Of a DNA stretch of 64,000 nt, positions 16,182 to 24,995 are shown in pieces. A model generated the notes under the pieces. The model ran no database searches. It was not told the origin of the DNA and was given only the letters and a program-made list of their open reading frames with translations. Position numbers and translations under genes: made by a program. Every line of letters begins with the position of its first letter. Within the stretch, counting starts at the first letter, position 1. This stretch comes from Actinomycetales bacterium (GTDB lineage: Bacteria > Actinomycetota > Actinomycetes > Mycobacteriales > Micromonosporaceae): NCBI GenBank assembly GCA_002919305.1, contig PKFB01000005.1, positions 40,137-104,136 on the forward strand, read 5' to 3'.

Positions 16182-16913
16182 TCAGACCAGCACCAAGGAG
16201 ACCAACGGTGCCGCAGAGGTCACCAACAGTAGGCCAAGCACCATGTGGCGGAACCGATCGGCCTGGATGCGGGAGAACGTCCAGTTACCCAGGGGCCAGC
16301 CGAGCGCTATGGCGGGGATCCCTACCGCGGCCAGCGCCAGAGCCGATCCCGTCACCTGACCGGCCACGGTGAAGCCCGTCACCGAAAGCACACCGGTGCC
16401 TAAAAAGACCGCCGCTAATGTGGCGCGGAAGCTGTCGGGGTCCATCCCCATGGCCTGGAAGGTGCCCACCAGAGGCGGACCGTTGGTTCCCACCGAGGTC
16501 GACAGCGCCCCGACGACGACCCCCACCCCGAGCACCGAGGCGGTTCCGGCCCGCATCCGCAGCCCGCTCCAGATCAGAATGGTGAATCCGATCGCGGCCA
16601 GCGCGACGGCCACGGTCAGCGCCTGCGCGGACAGCCGGGTAAAGACAAACAACCCGATGGGTGCTCCCAGCACCACCCCGGCCAACACCCCGGTCACCAC
16701 CCGCCACTGGACGTGCTGCCGATTCCGGATGGTGGTGAGGGTTGGGTTGAGCAGGCCACATAACCCGCATCCGACCACCGCGGTCCGCGCGTCGAACACC
16801 ATCGCCAACAGCGGGAGAGAGATCAGGGCGAGACCGAACCCCACCGTGGTTTGCAAGACGGAGGCCAGCAACAGAACGCAGAACGCGACGGTCAGGGTGA
16901 GAGCGAAGCTCAT
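16182..16913 (-). CDS. TauE/SafE-family membrane transporter
   Basis: A 243-residue integral membrane protein with about seven hydrophobic helices and the repeat signature of the TauE/SafE family: GFGLALISLPLLAMVFDARTAVV in the first half and GTNGPPLVGTFQAMGMDPDSFRATLAA in the second. Family members export sulfite, sulfoacetate or related anions. It is divergent to the MocA-like gene and lies next to a molybdoenzyme maturation block, so transport of an oxyanion linked to that block is possible but only inferred. Confidence 0.85.
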   Translation of the reverse strand: MSFALTLTVAFCVLLLASVLQTTVGFGLALISLPLLAMVFDARTAVVGCGLCGLLNPTLTTIRNRQHVQWRVVTGVLAGVVLGAPIGLFVFTRLSAQALTVAVALAAIGFTILIWSGLRMRAGTASVLGVGVVVGALSTSVGTNGPPLVGTFQAMGMDPDSFRATLAAVFLGTGVLSVTGFTVAGQVTGSALALAAVGIPAIALGWPLGNWTFSRIQADRFRHMVLGLLLVTSAAPLVSLVLV

Positions 16914-17085
16914 GACCGGAAGCCAACCGGTGGGGGCACGCTCCCGACAACGGATTTAGGACCCTCACCACAGTTACCGTCATCGATGCGTGGCGTACCT
17001 CGCCGCCCGTTATCACCGCGATCGCTCCCAGCACCGCAGGCGGGAGCGGCAAGGGCGGCGACACCCGCTTTCAGAGGCGATCTCC

Positions 17086-17091
17086 TACCGT
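17086..17091 (+). promoter_or_regulatory. -10 element TACCGT for the MocA-like gene
   Basis: TACCGT, six bases, then ATG at 17098. No SD is visible, so a leaderless start is predicted. Confidence 0.5.
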
Positions 17092-17097
17092 GGACGG

Positions 17098-17730
17098 ATG
17101 CAGGCGACACCAGGCCCACACTCTCAGGTGCCGGTGGCGGGCTTGCTGCTGGCAGCCGGGGGCGGCCGTCGGTACGGCATGCCTAAAGCCCTGGTACGCC
17201 ACGGTCAGCGACTGTTGGTGGAGCACGGCGTCGCCACGCTCCGAGAAGGGGGATGCTCCCCGGTGGTCGTCATCCTCGGCGCGGCGGCCGCCGAGGTACG
17301 GCGTACCGCTGACCTGGGGGATGCCTGGGTGGTCGACAACGCCGCGTGGGAAGAGGGGATGGGCTCCTCGCTGCGGCTCGGCCTGGCGACGCTGGCGCGT
17401 ACCGACGCCCTCGCCGTGGTGGTCCTGCTGGTGGACACCCCAAAGGTGACCGCCCAGGCGGTGGCGCGGCTTGCGGCGCTGGCCAGTCCGGACGTGTTGG
17501 CGACCGCCACCTACCACGGTCGTCGAGGCCATCCCGTGTTGCTGGGCCGTCACCACTGGGATGGTGTCGCTGCGTCCGCCGTGGGGGACCGCGGAGCCCG
17601 GGCGTACCTAGGCGCCCGTCACGTCGTGACGGTGGCCTGTGAGGATGTCGGCGACGGAGTCACCGACTGGGACCACCCTCCCGGTGACCGCGACCGCTCT
17701 CCTGGGGTCCGTTTCCGGCAAGGACCATAA
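17098..17730 (+). CDS. mocA: MobA-like NTP transferase, probable Moco cytidylyltransferase
   Basis: A 210-residue nucleotidyltransferase. The nucleotide-binding loop LLLAAGGGRRYGMPKAL lies near the N-terminus, with the metal-binding VVLLVDTP near residue 108. The family activates Mo-molybdopterin with CTP or GTP. Because it precedes moxR, coxE and xdhC (the set that matures Mo-hydroxylases, which use the cytosine dinucleotide form) it is more likely MocA than MobA; a second, MobA-like gene lies at 41013. The TACCGT position fixes the ATG at 17098. Symbol assigned by context. Confidence 0.75.
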   Translation: MQATPGPHSQVPVAGLLLAAGGGRRYGMPKALVRHGQRLLVEHGVATLREGGCSPVVVILGAAAAEVRRTADLGDAWVVDNAAWEEGMGSSLRLGLATLARTDALAVVVLLVDTPKVTAQAVARLAALASPDVLATATYHGRRGHPVLLGRHHWDGVAASAVGDRGARAYLGARHVVTVACEDVGDGVTDWDHPPGDRDRSPGVRFRQGP

Positions 17731-17792
17731 AAGCTGGTCTTTCGATGCTTCGAACTCCGCTTCTCAAGATCCAAGTTACGGCGCGGTAGTGG

Positions 17793-17798
17793 CATAGT
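17793..17798 (+). promoter_or_regulatory. Possible -10 element CATAGT for the MoxR gene
   Basis: CATAGT lies six bases before GTG 17805. It departs from TAnnnT at the first bases but the spacing matches the other leaderless starts in the window. Confidence 0.35.
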
Positions 17799-17804
17799 AG
17801 GTCA

Positions 17805-18701
17805 GTGACCCTGCGCACACCCGCATCCCCTGAAGAGCTCAGCCGCGTCCTGACCAGCGCCGGATACCTGCCCGACACCGGGTTGGCCACCGCTGGATTT
17901 CTCGCGCTCCGGTTGGGGCGGCCCTTGTTCTTGGAAGGGGAAGCCGGGGTCGGCAAAACCGCCTTCGCCCAGGCGCTGGCCACCGCCACCGGCACCACTC
18001 TGATCCGGCTGCAGTGTTACGAAGGGCTGGACGCCAGTCAGGCGCTTTACGACTGGGACTTCCCCCGGCAGATCCTGCACCTGCGCACCATCGAAGCGGC
18101 CGCGGTGGCCAGCGGAGAGCGAGTCGACACCGAGCAGGTGGAGGCCAGCCTCTACGACCGTCGGTTCCTCATCGCCCGGCCCTTGCTGCGGGCGTTGGAA
18201 GAAAGCCCGTGCGTACTCCTGATCGACGAGATCGACCGGGCCGACGACGAGTTCGAGGCCTTCCTGCTGGAGCTTCTCTCCGAGGCAGCCATCACGGTGC
18301 CCGAACTAGGCCGAATCGCCGCCCCCACACCCCCGGTGACCATCCTCACCAGTAACCGTACTCGCGAGGTCCACGACGCCCTCAAACGGCGCTGCCTCTA
18401 CCACTGGGTCGACCATCCCAGCTTCGAGCGTGAGGTGGAGATCCTGCGTACCCGCCTGCCGGAGATCACCGAACGGTTGGCCACCGAGGTAGCGCAGGCC
18501 TGCCGCGCGCTGCGCGAGCTCGACCTGCTCAAACCCCCTGGGGTGGCGGAGGCCATCGACTGGGCGGGCGCGCTGCACGCGTTAGGAGCTCAGAAGTTCG
18601 ACGTGGAGAAGGCCGCGGCCACCCTGGGCGCGGTCCTGAAATACCGAGAGGACGCCGTCCGGGTACACGCCCACGGCTTAGCGGAGCTGATCAAGAAATG
18701 A
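17805..18701 (+). CDS. MoxR-family AAA+ ATPase (CoxD-like)
   Basis: A 298-residue AAA+ ATPase. Walker A is GEAGVGKT near residue 47, Walker B is VLLIDEIDRAD, sensor 1 is ILTSNRTREVHDALKRRC. MoxR ATPases act with VWA proteins to mature metalloenzymes; the CoxD member rebuilds the Mo-Cu site of carbon monoxide dehydrogenase. The stop overlaps the start of the VWA gene by ATGA, so the two are translationally coupled. The GTG start follows CATAGT with no SD. Next come a VWA gene and xdhC. Confidence 0.88.
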   Translation: MTLRTPASPEELSRVLTSAGYLPDTGLATAGFLALRLGRPLFLEGEAGVGKTAFAQALATATGTTLIRLQCYEGLDASQALYDWDFPRQILHLRTIEAAAVASGERVDTEQVEASLYDRRFLIARPLLRALEESPCVLLIDEIDRADDEFEAFLLELLSEAAITVPELGRIAAPTPPVTILTSNRTREVHDALKRRCLYHWVDHPSFEREVEILRTRLPEITERLATEVAQACRALRELDLLKPPGVAEAIDWAGALHALGAQKFDVEKAAATLGAVLKYREDAVRVHAHGLAELIKK

Positions 18702-19792
18702 TCGAGGTCCTGGTCGGGTTCGCCCGATGCCTGCGACACGCGGGCATGCGGGTGCCGCCCGACCGGGTCCAGGCGATGCTCGCCGCGGTCGATGCCTTGG
18801 GAGTGACCGATCCGGCCGGGGTCTACTGGGCGGGGCGGCTGACTTTGTGCGCGGAGCCCGACGACATCGCCACCTACGACGCCGCCTTCGCCGCGTACTT
18901 CCGCCAGGTCACGCCTCCCGCGCCCGTATCGGCCTCGGGGAGCGTGTCCCGGATCGGCCTGCCGTTCCAGCTGGACCAGGTAGCGCCGAGGGCGGAGCGG
19001 GACGACCCGGAGGTGATCGAGGAGCCCGCGGCCAGTGACATCGAGGTGCTCCGCCACCGCGACCTGACCCAGCTGACCGATCAGGAACGGGATGAGGTGC
19101 GCCGGCTGCTGACGCTCCTAGCGCCCACGCCCGCTCCCCGCCCCAGCCGGCGACGTCGTCCGGCGCGTCGCGGTGAGATCGATCCCGCGCGTACCGTGGC
19201 GCGGATCCTGCGGCGCGTCGGTGAGCCGGCGCCTCCCGCGTACCGGAGGAAAAGCCGTAAACCGCGCCGTCTGGTGCTGTTGGTGGATGTCTCCGGATCG
19301 ATGGCGGCCTACGCCGACGCCTTGCTTCGGTTCGCGCATGCGGCGGTACGGCGGCGGCCGTCGAGTACTGAGGTGTTCACCGTCGGAACCCGGCTGACCC
19401 GAGTCACCCGGGCGTTGCGGCACCGGGACCCTGACCTCGCGTTGGCCGCCAGCAGCCGGCTGGTTCCGGATTGGAGCGGGGGTACGCGGCTGGGCGAGGC
19501 GTTGAAGGTGTTTCTGGACCGGTGGGGACAGCGTGGTATGGCCCGCGGCGCGGTGGTGGTGCTGTTCAGCGATGGCTGGGAGCGCGGCGACCCCAGTCTG
19601 CTCGCCGACCAGATGGCGCGCCTGGCGCGGTTGGCGCACCGCGTGGTGTGGGTGAACCCCCACAAGGGCCGCCCCGGTTATGTGCCCTTGGTCGCCGGCA
19701 TGGTGGCGGCGTTGCCTCATCTGGACGACTTCGTGGCGGGCCACAGCTTCGCGGCTCTGGAGCGATTGGTGGAGGTGATCGCTCGTGCGTGA
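18698..19792 (+). CDS. CoxE-type VWA domain protein
   Basis: A 364-residue protein with a C-terminal von Willebrand A domain. The MIDAS motif LVLLVDVSGSMAAYADALL is intact (DxSxS), followed by TRLTRVTRAL and SGGTRLGEAL. Such proteins partner MoxR ATPases; CoxE works with CoxD in copper/sulfur insertion into CO dehydrogenase. The middle Arg-rich segment (PRPSRRRRPARRGEI) is a linker. It overlaps moxR at its 5' end and xdhC by eight bases at its 3' end, so the three form one operon. Confidence 0.88.
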   Translation: MIEVLVGFARCLRHAGMRVPPDRVQAMLAAVDALGVTDPAGVYWAGRLTLCAEPDDIATYDAAFAAYFRQVTPPAPVSASGSVSRIGLPFQLDQVAPRAERDDPEVIEEPAASDIEVLRHRDLTQLTDQERDEVRRLLTLLAPTPAPRPSRRRRPARRGEIDPARTVARILRRVGEPAPPAYRRKSRKPRRLVLLVDVSGSMAAYADALLRFAHAAVRRRPSSTEVFTVGTRLTRVTRALRHRDPDLALAASSRLVPDWSGGTRLGEALKVFLDRWGQRGMARGAVVVLFSDGWERGDPSLLADQMARLARLAHRVVWVNPHKGRPGYVPLVAGMVAALPHLDDFVAGHSFAALERLVEVIARA

Positions 19793-20963
19793 GGTGCTCG
19801 ACGATCTGCTGCGTTGGTGGGAGGCCGGTGAGCCGGTCGGCATGGGGACGGTGGTGGCGACCTGGAACTCTGCTCCCCGCCCGGCGGGTGCGGTGATGCT
19901 GGTCGGCCCGGACGGGACGGCGGTGGGCAGCGTGTCGGGCGGCTGCGTGGAGGGGGCGGTGTACGAGGCCGCCACCTCTGTGATCGCCTCCGGACGACCG
20001 ACACTGCAGCGGTACGGGGTCAGCGACGGGGACGCGTTGGCGGTCGGCCTCACCTGCGGCGGAATCATCGATGTGTTCGTGGAGCGGGTGGATCGTCACA
20101 GCTTCCCGTGGCTGGGGGAGGTGGCCGCGTCGATCCGGTCCGGGAAGCCGGTCGCGGTGGTCACCTGTGTCGCCGACGCGTCGGCCGCCGAGGAGGCGGA
20201 CGCCGGATCCCGAGTGGGGGGCCGGTTGGTGGTCTGGCCGGACCGCACCGCGGGCTCGTTAGGGAGCGCGCGACTCGACGCCGCCGCCACCGACGATGTG
20301 CGGGGCATGCTGGCCGCCGGGCGTACCGGGACGCTCCACTACGGGCATGACGGTCAGCGGCGGGGCGAGGAGCTCACGCTGTTCGTGGCCTCGTACGCGC
20401 CCCCTCCCCGGATGATCGTGTGCGGGGCGATCGACTTCGCCGCGGCCGTGGCCACGATCGGATCGTTTCTGGGCTACCGGGTCACGGTGTGCGACGCCCG
20501 CCCGGTGTTCGCCACCCGTAAGCGGTTCCCGTCCGCTGACGAGGTGGTGGTGTCCTGGCCTCACCAATACCTGAAGGCTGAGGCCGAGGCCGGCCGGATC
20601 GACGAGCGCACCGTGGTGTGTGTCCTCACCCACGACCCCAAGTTCGATGTGCCGCTGCTGGAGGTGGCTTTGCGGTTGCCGTTGGCCTATGTGGGGGCGA
20701 TGGGGTCCCGGCGTACCCATGAGGATCGGGTGGCGCGCCTGAAGGAAGCGGGGGTGACAGCGGAGCAGCTGCGTCGCCTGGCGTCGCCGATTGGGCTGGA
20801 CCTGGGGGCGCGGACCCCTGAGGAGACCGCCGTCTCGATCGCCGCTGAGATCATCAGCCAGCGGTGGGGCGGCACCGGGGCCCGGCTGTCGGAGTTGAGC
20901 GGTCGGATTCACCGCGATGACCGGGCCCAGCGCCAGAAGCAGTCTCGGCCCGTCGACGCCTGA
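19785..20963 (+). CDS. xdhC: XdhC/CoxF-family molybdenum cofactor maturation protein
   Basis: A 392-residue XdhC-family protein. The N-terminal XdhC_CoxI domain shows GSVSGGCVEGAVYE and LTCGGIIDVFVE. The C-terminal Rossmann-like part shows MIVCGAIDFAAAVATIGSFLGY, then YVGAMGSRRTHEDRVARL and SPIGLDLGARTPEETAVSI. XdhC proteins bind and sulfurate the cofactor and load it into xanthine or CO dehydrogenase. The GTG start overlaps the upstream VWA gene by eight bases. No catalytic subunit genes occur nearby. Confidence 0.92.
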   Translation: MREVLDDLLRWWEAGEPVGMGTVVATWNSAPRPAGAVMLVGPDGTAVGSVSGGCVEGAVYEAATSVIASGRPTLQRYGVSDGDALAVGLTCGGIIDVFVERVDRHSFPWLGEVAASIRSGKPVAVVTCVADASAAEEADAGSRVGGRLVVWPDRTAGSLGSARLDAAATDDVRGMLAAGRTGTLHYGHDGQRRGEELTLFVASYAPPPRMIVCGAIDFAAAVATIGSFLGYRVTVCDARPVFATRKRFPSADEVVVSWPHQYLKAEAEAGRIDERTVVCVLTHDPKFDVPLLEVALRLPLAYVGAMGSRRTHEDRVARLKEAGVTAEQLRRLASPIGLDLGARTPEETAVSIAAEIISQRWGGTGARLSELSGRIHRDDRAQRQKQSRPVDA

Positions 20964-21040
20964 CGCGGGGCCGACGGCGCGTCCACGATGCGGTGGTGAG
21001 ACGGGTGCCGCGGACGCGAGTCCGGATCCACGTCGCCGCA

Positions 21041-21046
21041 TAGGCT
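21041..21046 (+). promoter_or_regulatory. -10 element TAGGCT for moaC
   Basis: TAGGCT lies six bases before the GTG at 21053. No SD is visible, so leaderless initiation on GTG is predicted. Confidence 0.5.
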
Positions 21047-21052
21047 CAGCGT

Positions 21053-21535
21053 GTGACTGATCAGCCACGTCTGACCCATGTGGACGAGACCGGAGCGGCC
21101 CGCATGGTGGATGTCTCCGTCAAGGACATCACCGCCCGAACCGCGGTCGCCGCTGGCACGGTCCGGACCACCCCCGCGGTGGTCGCGCTGCTGCGGGACA
21201 ACACCCTCCCTAAAGGGGACGCCCTCGGGGTGGCCCGTATCGCCGGGATCATGGGGGCCAAGCGCACCCCGGATCTGATCCCGCTCTGCCATCCGATCGC
21301 CCTGCACGGTGTGACCGTGGACCTCACCCTGCAGGAATCCACGGTGGACATCACCGCCACTGTGCGGACGGCTGATCGTACCGGGGTGGAGATGGAGGCC
21401 TTGACGGCGGTCGCCGTGGCGGGCCTGGCCCTGATCGACATGATCAAGGCAGTGGATCCGAAGGCCAGCCTGGAGGCGGTGCGGGTCCTGCGGAAAGAGG
21501 GCGGCAAGACTGGCCTGTGGGAGCGTGAGGAATGA
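21053..21535 (+). CDS. moaC: Cyclic pyranopterin monophosphate synthase MoaC
   Basis: MoaC (160 residues) converts the MoaA product to cPMP, completing the first step of molybdopterin synthesis. Conserved motifs are all present: MVDVSVKDITARTAVAAG, MGAKRTPDLIPLCHPI, GVEMEALTAV and DMIKAVDP with the catalytic Lys/Asp. It begins the moaC-mog pair: its TGA overlaps the ATG of mog (ATGA). moaA, whose product acts just before MoaC, lies 15 kb away on the other strand. Confidence 0.97.
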   Translation: MTDQPRLTHVDETGAARMVDVSVKDITARTAVAAGTVRTTPAVVALLRDNTLPKGDALGVARIAGIMGAKRTPDLIPLCHPIALHGVTVDLTLQESTVDITATVRTADRTGVEMEALTAVAVAGLALIDMIKAVDPKASLEAVRVLRKEGGKTGLWEREE

Positions 21536-22065
21536 GCGGTATCGACCCTGAGTACCGAAGCCGGACACCTGGCTCACGCCCGATCCGGGCCCGGGTGATC
21601 GTGGCCTCCAACCGCGCTGCCGCCGGCGTCTACACCGACACCAGCGGTCCGCTGCTGGCTGAGGGCCTCACCGAGCTGGGGTACCAGGTCGACCCGGTGG
21701 TGGTCGTCCCGGACGGCGAACCGGTGGAGCAGGCGCTGCGGGCGGCGGTCGCTGAGGGGGTGGATGTGGTGCTGACCAGCGGGGGCACCGGGATCTCACC
21801 CACCGACCGCACCCCGGAGATGACCCGGCGAGTCCTCGATCGTGAGGTGCCCGGGATCGCCGAGGCGCTGCGGGCGTACGGCACCGCCAAGGTCCCCACC
21901 GCGATGCTGTCGCGAGGGGTGGCCGGGGTGGCTGGCCGGACCCTCATCGTGAACCTGCCCGGCTCAACCGGCGGAGCGCGGGACGGGCTGGCCGTGCTCG
22001 GGCCGGTGCTCACCCACGCCGTCGATCAGTTGCGTGGCGGGGACCACAAAAGATCTGGCGTCTGA
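21532..22065 (+). CDS. mog: Molybdopterin adenylyltransferase (MogA/MoaB family)
   Basis: A 177-residue MoaB/Mog protein that adenylylates molybdopterin before Mo insertion by MoeA. The signature VVLTSGGTGISPTDRTPEMTRRVLDREVPGIAEALR is complete, as is the later VNLPGSTGGARDGL. The first 17 residues are a short extension before VIVASNRAAAGVYTDTSGPLL. It overlaps moaC by four bases and lies 109 bases before moeA. Confidence 0.95.
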   Translation: MSGIDPEYRSRTPGSRPIRARVIVASNRAAAGVYTDTSGPLLAEGLTELGYQVDPVVVVPDGEPVEQALRAAVAEGVDVVLTSGGTGISPTDRTPEMTRRVLDREVPGIAEALRAYGTAKVPTAMLSRGVAGVAGRTLIVNLPGSTGGARDGLAVLGPVLTHAVDQLRGGDHKRSGV

Positions 22066-22162
22066 TCAGCTCCAGCGATTGAGCGGCAGATTACGCACCT
22101 GATCAGCGGTGATCGGGGCAGAGCAGGGTTGGGATCTCGGGGGGCGCTCAAGGCGACGCGGT

Positions 22163-22168
22163 TAGGCT
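22163..22168 (+). promoter_or_regulatory. -10 element TAGGCT for moeA
   Basis: TAGGCT, six bases, then GTG at 22175, the same arrangement as moaC. A separate leaderless promoter for moeA-moaE is predicted. Confidence 0.5.
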
Positions 22169-22174
22169 CGCGGT

Positions 22175-23368
22175 GTGACCCTGTCGTGGGAAGAAGCCCG
22201 GCGCCTCGCCTACGAGGCCGGTCGCGACGCACGCCTGGCGCCCGTGGACCTGCCCCTGGATCGGGCCGACGGCGCCACGCTGGCGACCCCCCTGACCACC
22301 CTGACCGAGCTTCCGGCGTTCCCGACCTCCAGCGTCGATGGGTACGCGGTACGCGGGGAGGCACCCTGGAAAGTGGTGGGGGAGGTGCTCGCGGGGAGCG
22401 TACCTGGAACTCTCGGGCCGGGTGAGGCCTTGCGGATCGCGACCGGCGCGATGGTGCCGGCTGGGACCGAGCACATCATCCGGGTCGAGGACTCCACGAC
22501 ACCCGAACCCGGGTATGTCACCGGTACGCCGCGGCGGTCCCCAGACTGGCGGAACCCCGGTGAGGAGGCTGGTAAAGGGGAGGAGCTGTTGCCCGCCGGC
22601 ACTCCGGTCACCCCGGGGGTGGTGGGGCTGGCGGCCTCCTGCGGATACGACCGGCTGCTGGTGCATCCCCGGCCGTCCGCCGCGTTGCTGGTCTTCGGGG
22701 ATGAGCTGCTGGTTACCGGGACACCCGGCAATGGCCGGGTCCGCGACTCCCTCGGCCCGTCATTTCCGGCGTGGCTGCGGCGCCTGGGGGCCGATCCGGT
22801 ACCGGGGCTCGCCCCTGTCGGACCGATCCAGGACACCCTGCAGGCGCATATCTCCGCACTGCGGCGCGGGTTGGAGGCGGCCACGGTGGTGTGCACCACC
22901 GGTGGCACCATGCATGGCCCGGTGGATCACCTGCATCCCGCGTTGGAGGCCCTGGGGGCGTCCTACGTGGTCAACACCGTGAAGGTGCGTCCCGGTTTCC
23001 CCATGCTGTTGGCCCGGGTGGGGGATGGGTGGGTAGCCGGGCTGCCCGGCAACCCTCAGTCCGCGGTGATCGCGCTGTTCACCTTGGTGGTTCCCCTGAT
23101 CGCCGGGCTGACCGGTCGTCGGCTGCCGGAGCCACCACGGGTCCGGTTGGCCGCCCCTGTGCCGGGTCGCGGTGACTTCACCCATCTGGCCCTGGTCCGG
23201 GTTACCCCGACGGGGGAGGCGTATCCGGTGGCGTACACCGGGTCAGCAATGCTGCGAGGGGTCGCCGTCGCCTCCGGCTTTGCCGTGATCCCACCCGGTA
23301 CGCAGGGGCAGGTCGGGGACGAGGTGGAGCTACTGCCGCTGTCGCTGATGCCGGGAGAGTTGCCGTGA
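22175..23368 (+). CDS. moeA: Molybdopterin molybdotransferase MoeA, divergent form
   Basis: MoeA (397 residues) inserts molybdate into adenylylated molybdopterin. Recognisable motifs are FPTSSVDGYAVRG, ATGAMVPAGTEHIIRVED and GLPGNPQSAVIAL. Two usual motifs are altered: FDNSAMDGYA reads FPTSSVDGYA, and the SGGVSxGDxD loop reads TTGGTMHGPVDHL. This matches a second actinobacterial MoeA-like class rather than classical MoeA. No other moeA is in the window, so either this one is active or a classical copy lies elsewhere. Its stop overlaps the moaE start by four bases. Confidence 0.88.
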   Translation: MTLSWEEARRLAYEAGRDARLAPVDLPLDRADGATLATPLTTLTELPAFPTSSVDGYAVRGEAPWKVVGEVLAGSVPGTLGPGEALRIATGAMVPAGTEHIIRVEDSTTPEPGYVTGTPRRSPDWRNPGEEAGKGEELLPAGTPVTPGVVGLAASCGYDRLLVHPRPSAALLVFGDELLVTGTPGNGRVRDSLGPSFPAWLRRLGADPVPGLAPVGPIQDTLQAHISALRRGLEAATVVCTTGGTMHGPVDHLHPALEALGASYVVNTVKVRPGFPMLLARVGDGWVAGLPGNPQSAVIALFTLVVPLIAGLTGRRLPEPPRVRLAAPVPGRGDFTHLALVRVTPTGEAYPVAYTGSAMLRGVAVASGFAVIPPGTQGQVGDEVELLPLSLMPGELP

Positions 23369-23784
23369 CCGTTGTGCGTGCCGATGTCACCGAAGCGCCG
23401 CTGGACGCCTCCGAGTACGAGCGGCTGGTGGCGCACCCGGGCGCCGGGGCTGTGGTCTGTTTCACCGGGGTGGTCCGGGACCACGACCACGGCCGCCAGG
23501 TACGGGAGCTGGAGTATGAGGGGCACCCGACGGCCGGTGAGGTGCTGCAGACCATCGCCGCTGAGATCGCCGCGGATCCGGCCGTGTACGCGGTGGCGGT
23601 GGGGCACCGGGTCGGGACGCTCGCGATCGGGGACAACGCCTTAGTGGCGGCGGTCTCGTGCGCCCACCGGGGAGAGGCTTTCGAGGCCTGTCGGCGGCTG
23701 GTGGAGGAGGTCAAAAAACGGCTGCCGATCTGGAAGCGGCAGGTGTTCGCCGACGGCACCGAAGAGTGGGTGAACTGCCCCTGA
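23365..23784 (+). CDS. moaE: Molybdopterin synthase catalytic subunit MoaE
   Basis: MoaE (139 residues) converts cPMP to molybdopterin with sulfur from MoaD thiocarboxylate. It shows GAVVCFTGVVRDHDHGR, LEYEGHPTAGEV, AVGHRVGTLAIGDNALVAAV and the C-terminal active-site region VKKRLPIWKRQVFADGTEEWV with the catalytic Lys. The GTG start overlaps the moeA stop (GTGA). Its partner moaD lies at 35 kb behind moaA. Confidence 0.96.
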   Translation: MTVVRADVTEAPLDASEYERLVAHPGAGAVVCFTGVVRDHDHGRQVRELEYEGHPTAGEVLQTIAAEIAADPAVYAVAVGHRVGTLAIGDNALVAAVSCAHRGEAFEACRRLVEEVKKRLPIWKRQVFADGTEEWVNCP

Positions 23785-23798
23785 GCCGGGTGTGAAGC

Positions 23799-24995
23799 TC
23801 AGCGGAGGTAGACGGCCACGCGGCGGACGTACTCGGGCTGGTAGGCGGGGTACGCCTCGGAACGCCACGGCAGCGCGGTGACCAGCAGCAGCGCGATGAG
23901 GGCGAACGAGTTCTCTCCGAGCATCCCGAGGACCCCGTCATCCCAATGGTGGCCGGTGGGGTGGGCGAAGGTCCATACGGGAGCCAGCAGCGCCACCGCG
24001 TACACCCCAGCCGCCGCCAGCCCCAGCCAGGGAGAGCGCCGGCTGAGAGCCAGGTCGACGAGCAGCAGCACGGCGGGCGCGATCCACACCAGGTGGTGCA
24101 ACCCGGCGTACGGGGCGACCAGCGGAGCGGTGAGCCCGACGATGGTGAAGGCGGTCAGTTCGTCGCCCTCCTGGTGGGCGGTGTACGCGCGGCTGAGACC
24201 GACCGCCAGCACCAGAAGCGCGAAGGTGAACCAGAGCAGGCCAGGGACCGGCTGTTCGTTGTAGAGCCGCTCCAGAACCCCGGCGACTGACTGGTTGATC
24301 GCGCCGTCGGCTGGCCGGGCGCGCTCCCACAGGGCGCCGCTCCAGTAAGCCCACGAGGTGTCGGGCGCCACCAGCGCGCAGGCCACGATCGTCGACAGCG
24401 CGGTGGCGGTAGCGGTTATGGCGGCCCGCCACTGGCGGGTGACGGCGAGGTAGGCGATGAACAGCGCCGGCGCCAGGGTGAGGGCGGTGGCCAATCCGAT
24501 ACCCACCCCGGTCCAGCGGGCGCCGCGGCGGATTCCGACCAGATCACAGATCACCAGCGCCGCCGCCAGCATGGTCAGTTGGCCGGTACCCAGGATGTCA
24601 CGCAGCGGACTGATCGCTACGGCGGCGGGGATCGCCAGCGCGGCCGCGAATTGGGGGGACCAGCCCCGGCGACGCGCGACGGGCTCGACGAGGTACCAGA
24701 CGCAGCCCGCAATGAGCACGAGGTTGGCGATGGCCACCAGCCAGCTGGCCAGCTCAGCGGGGATCACGGTGAGTGGAAGCAGCAGCAGCGCCGCGAAGGG
24801 CGGCAGTGGATCGGCGGGGTAGGCGTACAGATCCTCCCCTTGCGTCCACCAGACCACCGCCTCGTGCAAGGTCCGGATGTCGGAGGTGCCGGGCAGCTGG
24901 TTGGACGTGATCGCGACCAAGGCGGCGCCCAACGCGACGGCGAGCCCGACGGTGCGGAGGTACCGACGACGATCGCTCACTGGTGATGATGACAC
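23799..24995 (-). CDS. GT87-family membrane glycosyltransferase (DUF2029)
   Basis: A 398-residue polytopic protein with about ten hydrophobic helices. The early segment SDIRTLHEAVVWWTQGEDLYAYP is typical of GT87 (PimE-like) polyprenyl-phosphate-mannose-dependent mannosyltransferases, where an extracytoplasmic Asp after the first helix is catalytic. Such enzymes build cell-envelope glycolipids. The GTG at 24995 is preferred because GGAGG lies eight bases upstream; a GTG at 25004 directly abuts the SD. Gene end is 15 bases from the convergent moaE end, with no obvious terminator. Confidence 0.8.
   Translation of the reverse strand: MSSSPVSDRRRYLRTVGLAVALGAALVAITSNQLPGTSDIRTLHEAVVWWTQGEDLYAYPADPLPPFAALLLLPLTVIPAELASWLVAIANLVLIAGCVWYLVEPVARRRGWSPQFAAALAIPAAVAISPLRDILGTGQLTMLAAALVICDLVGIRRGARWTGVGIGLATALTLAPALFIAYLAVTRQWRAAITATATALSTIVACALVAPDTSWAYWSGALWERARPADGAINQSVAGVLERLYNEQPVPGLLWFTFALLVLAVGLSRAYTAHQEGDELTAFTIVGLTAPLVAPYAGLHHLVWIAPAVLLLVDLALSRRSPWLGLAAAGVYAVALLAPVWTFAHPTGHHWDDGVLGMLGENSFALIALLLVTALPWRSEAYPAYQPEYVRRVAVYLR

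Noticed and set aside
20964..21052. Moco riboswitch before moaC
   Set aside because: The gap is only 89 bases and the start appears leaderless, leaving no room for an RNA leader.
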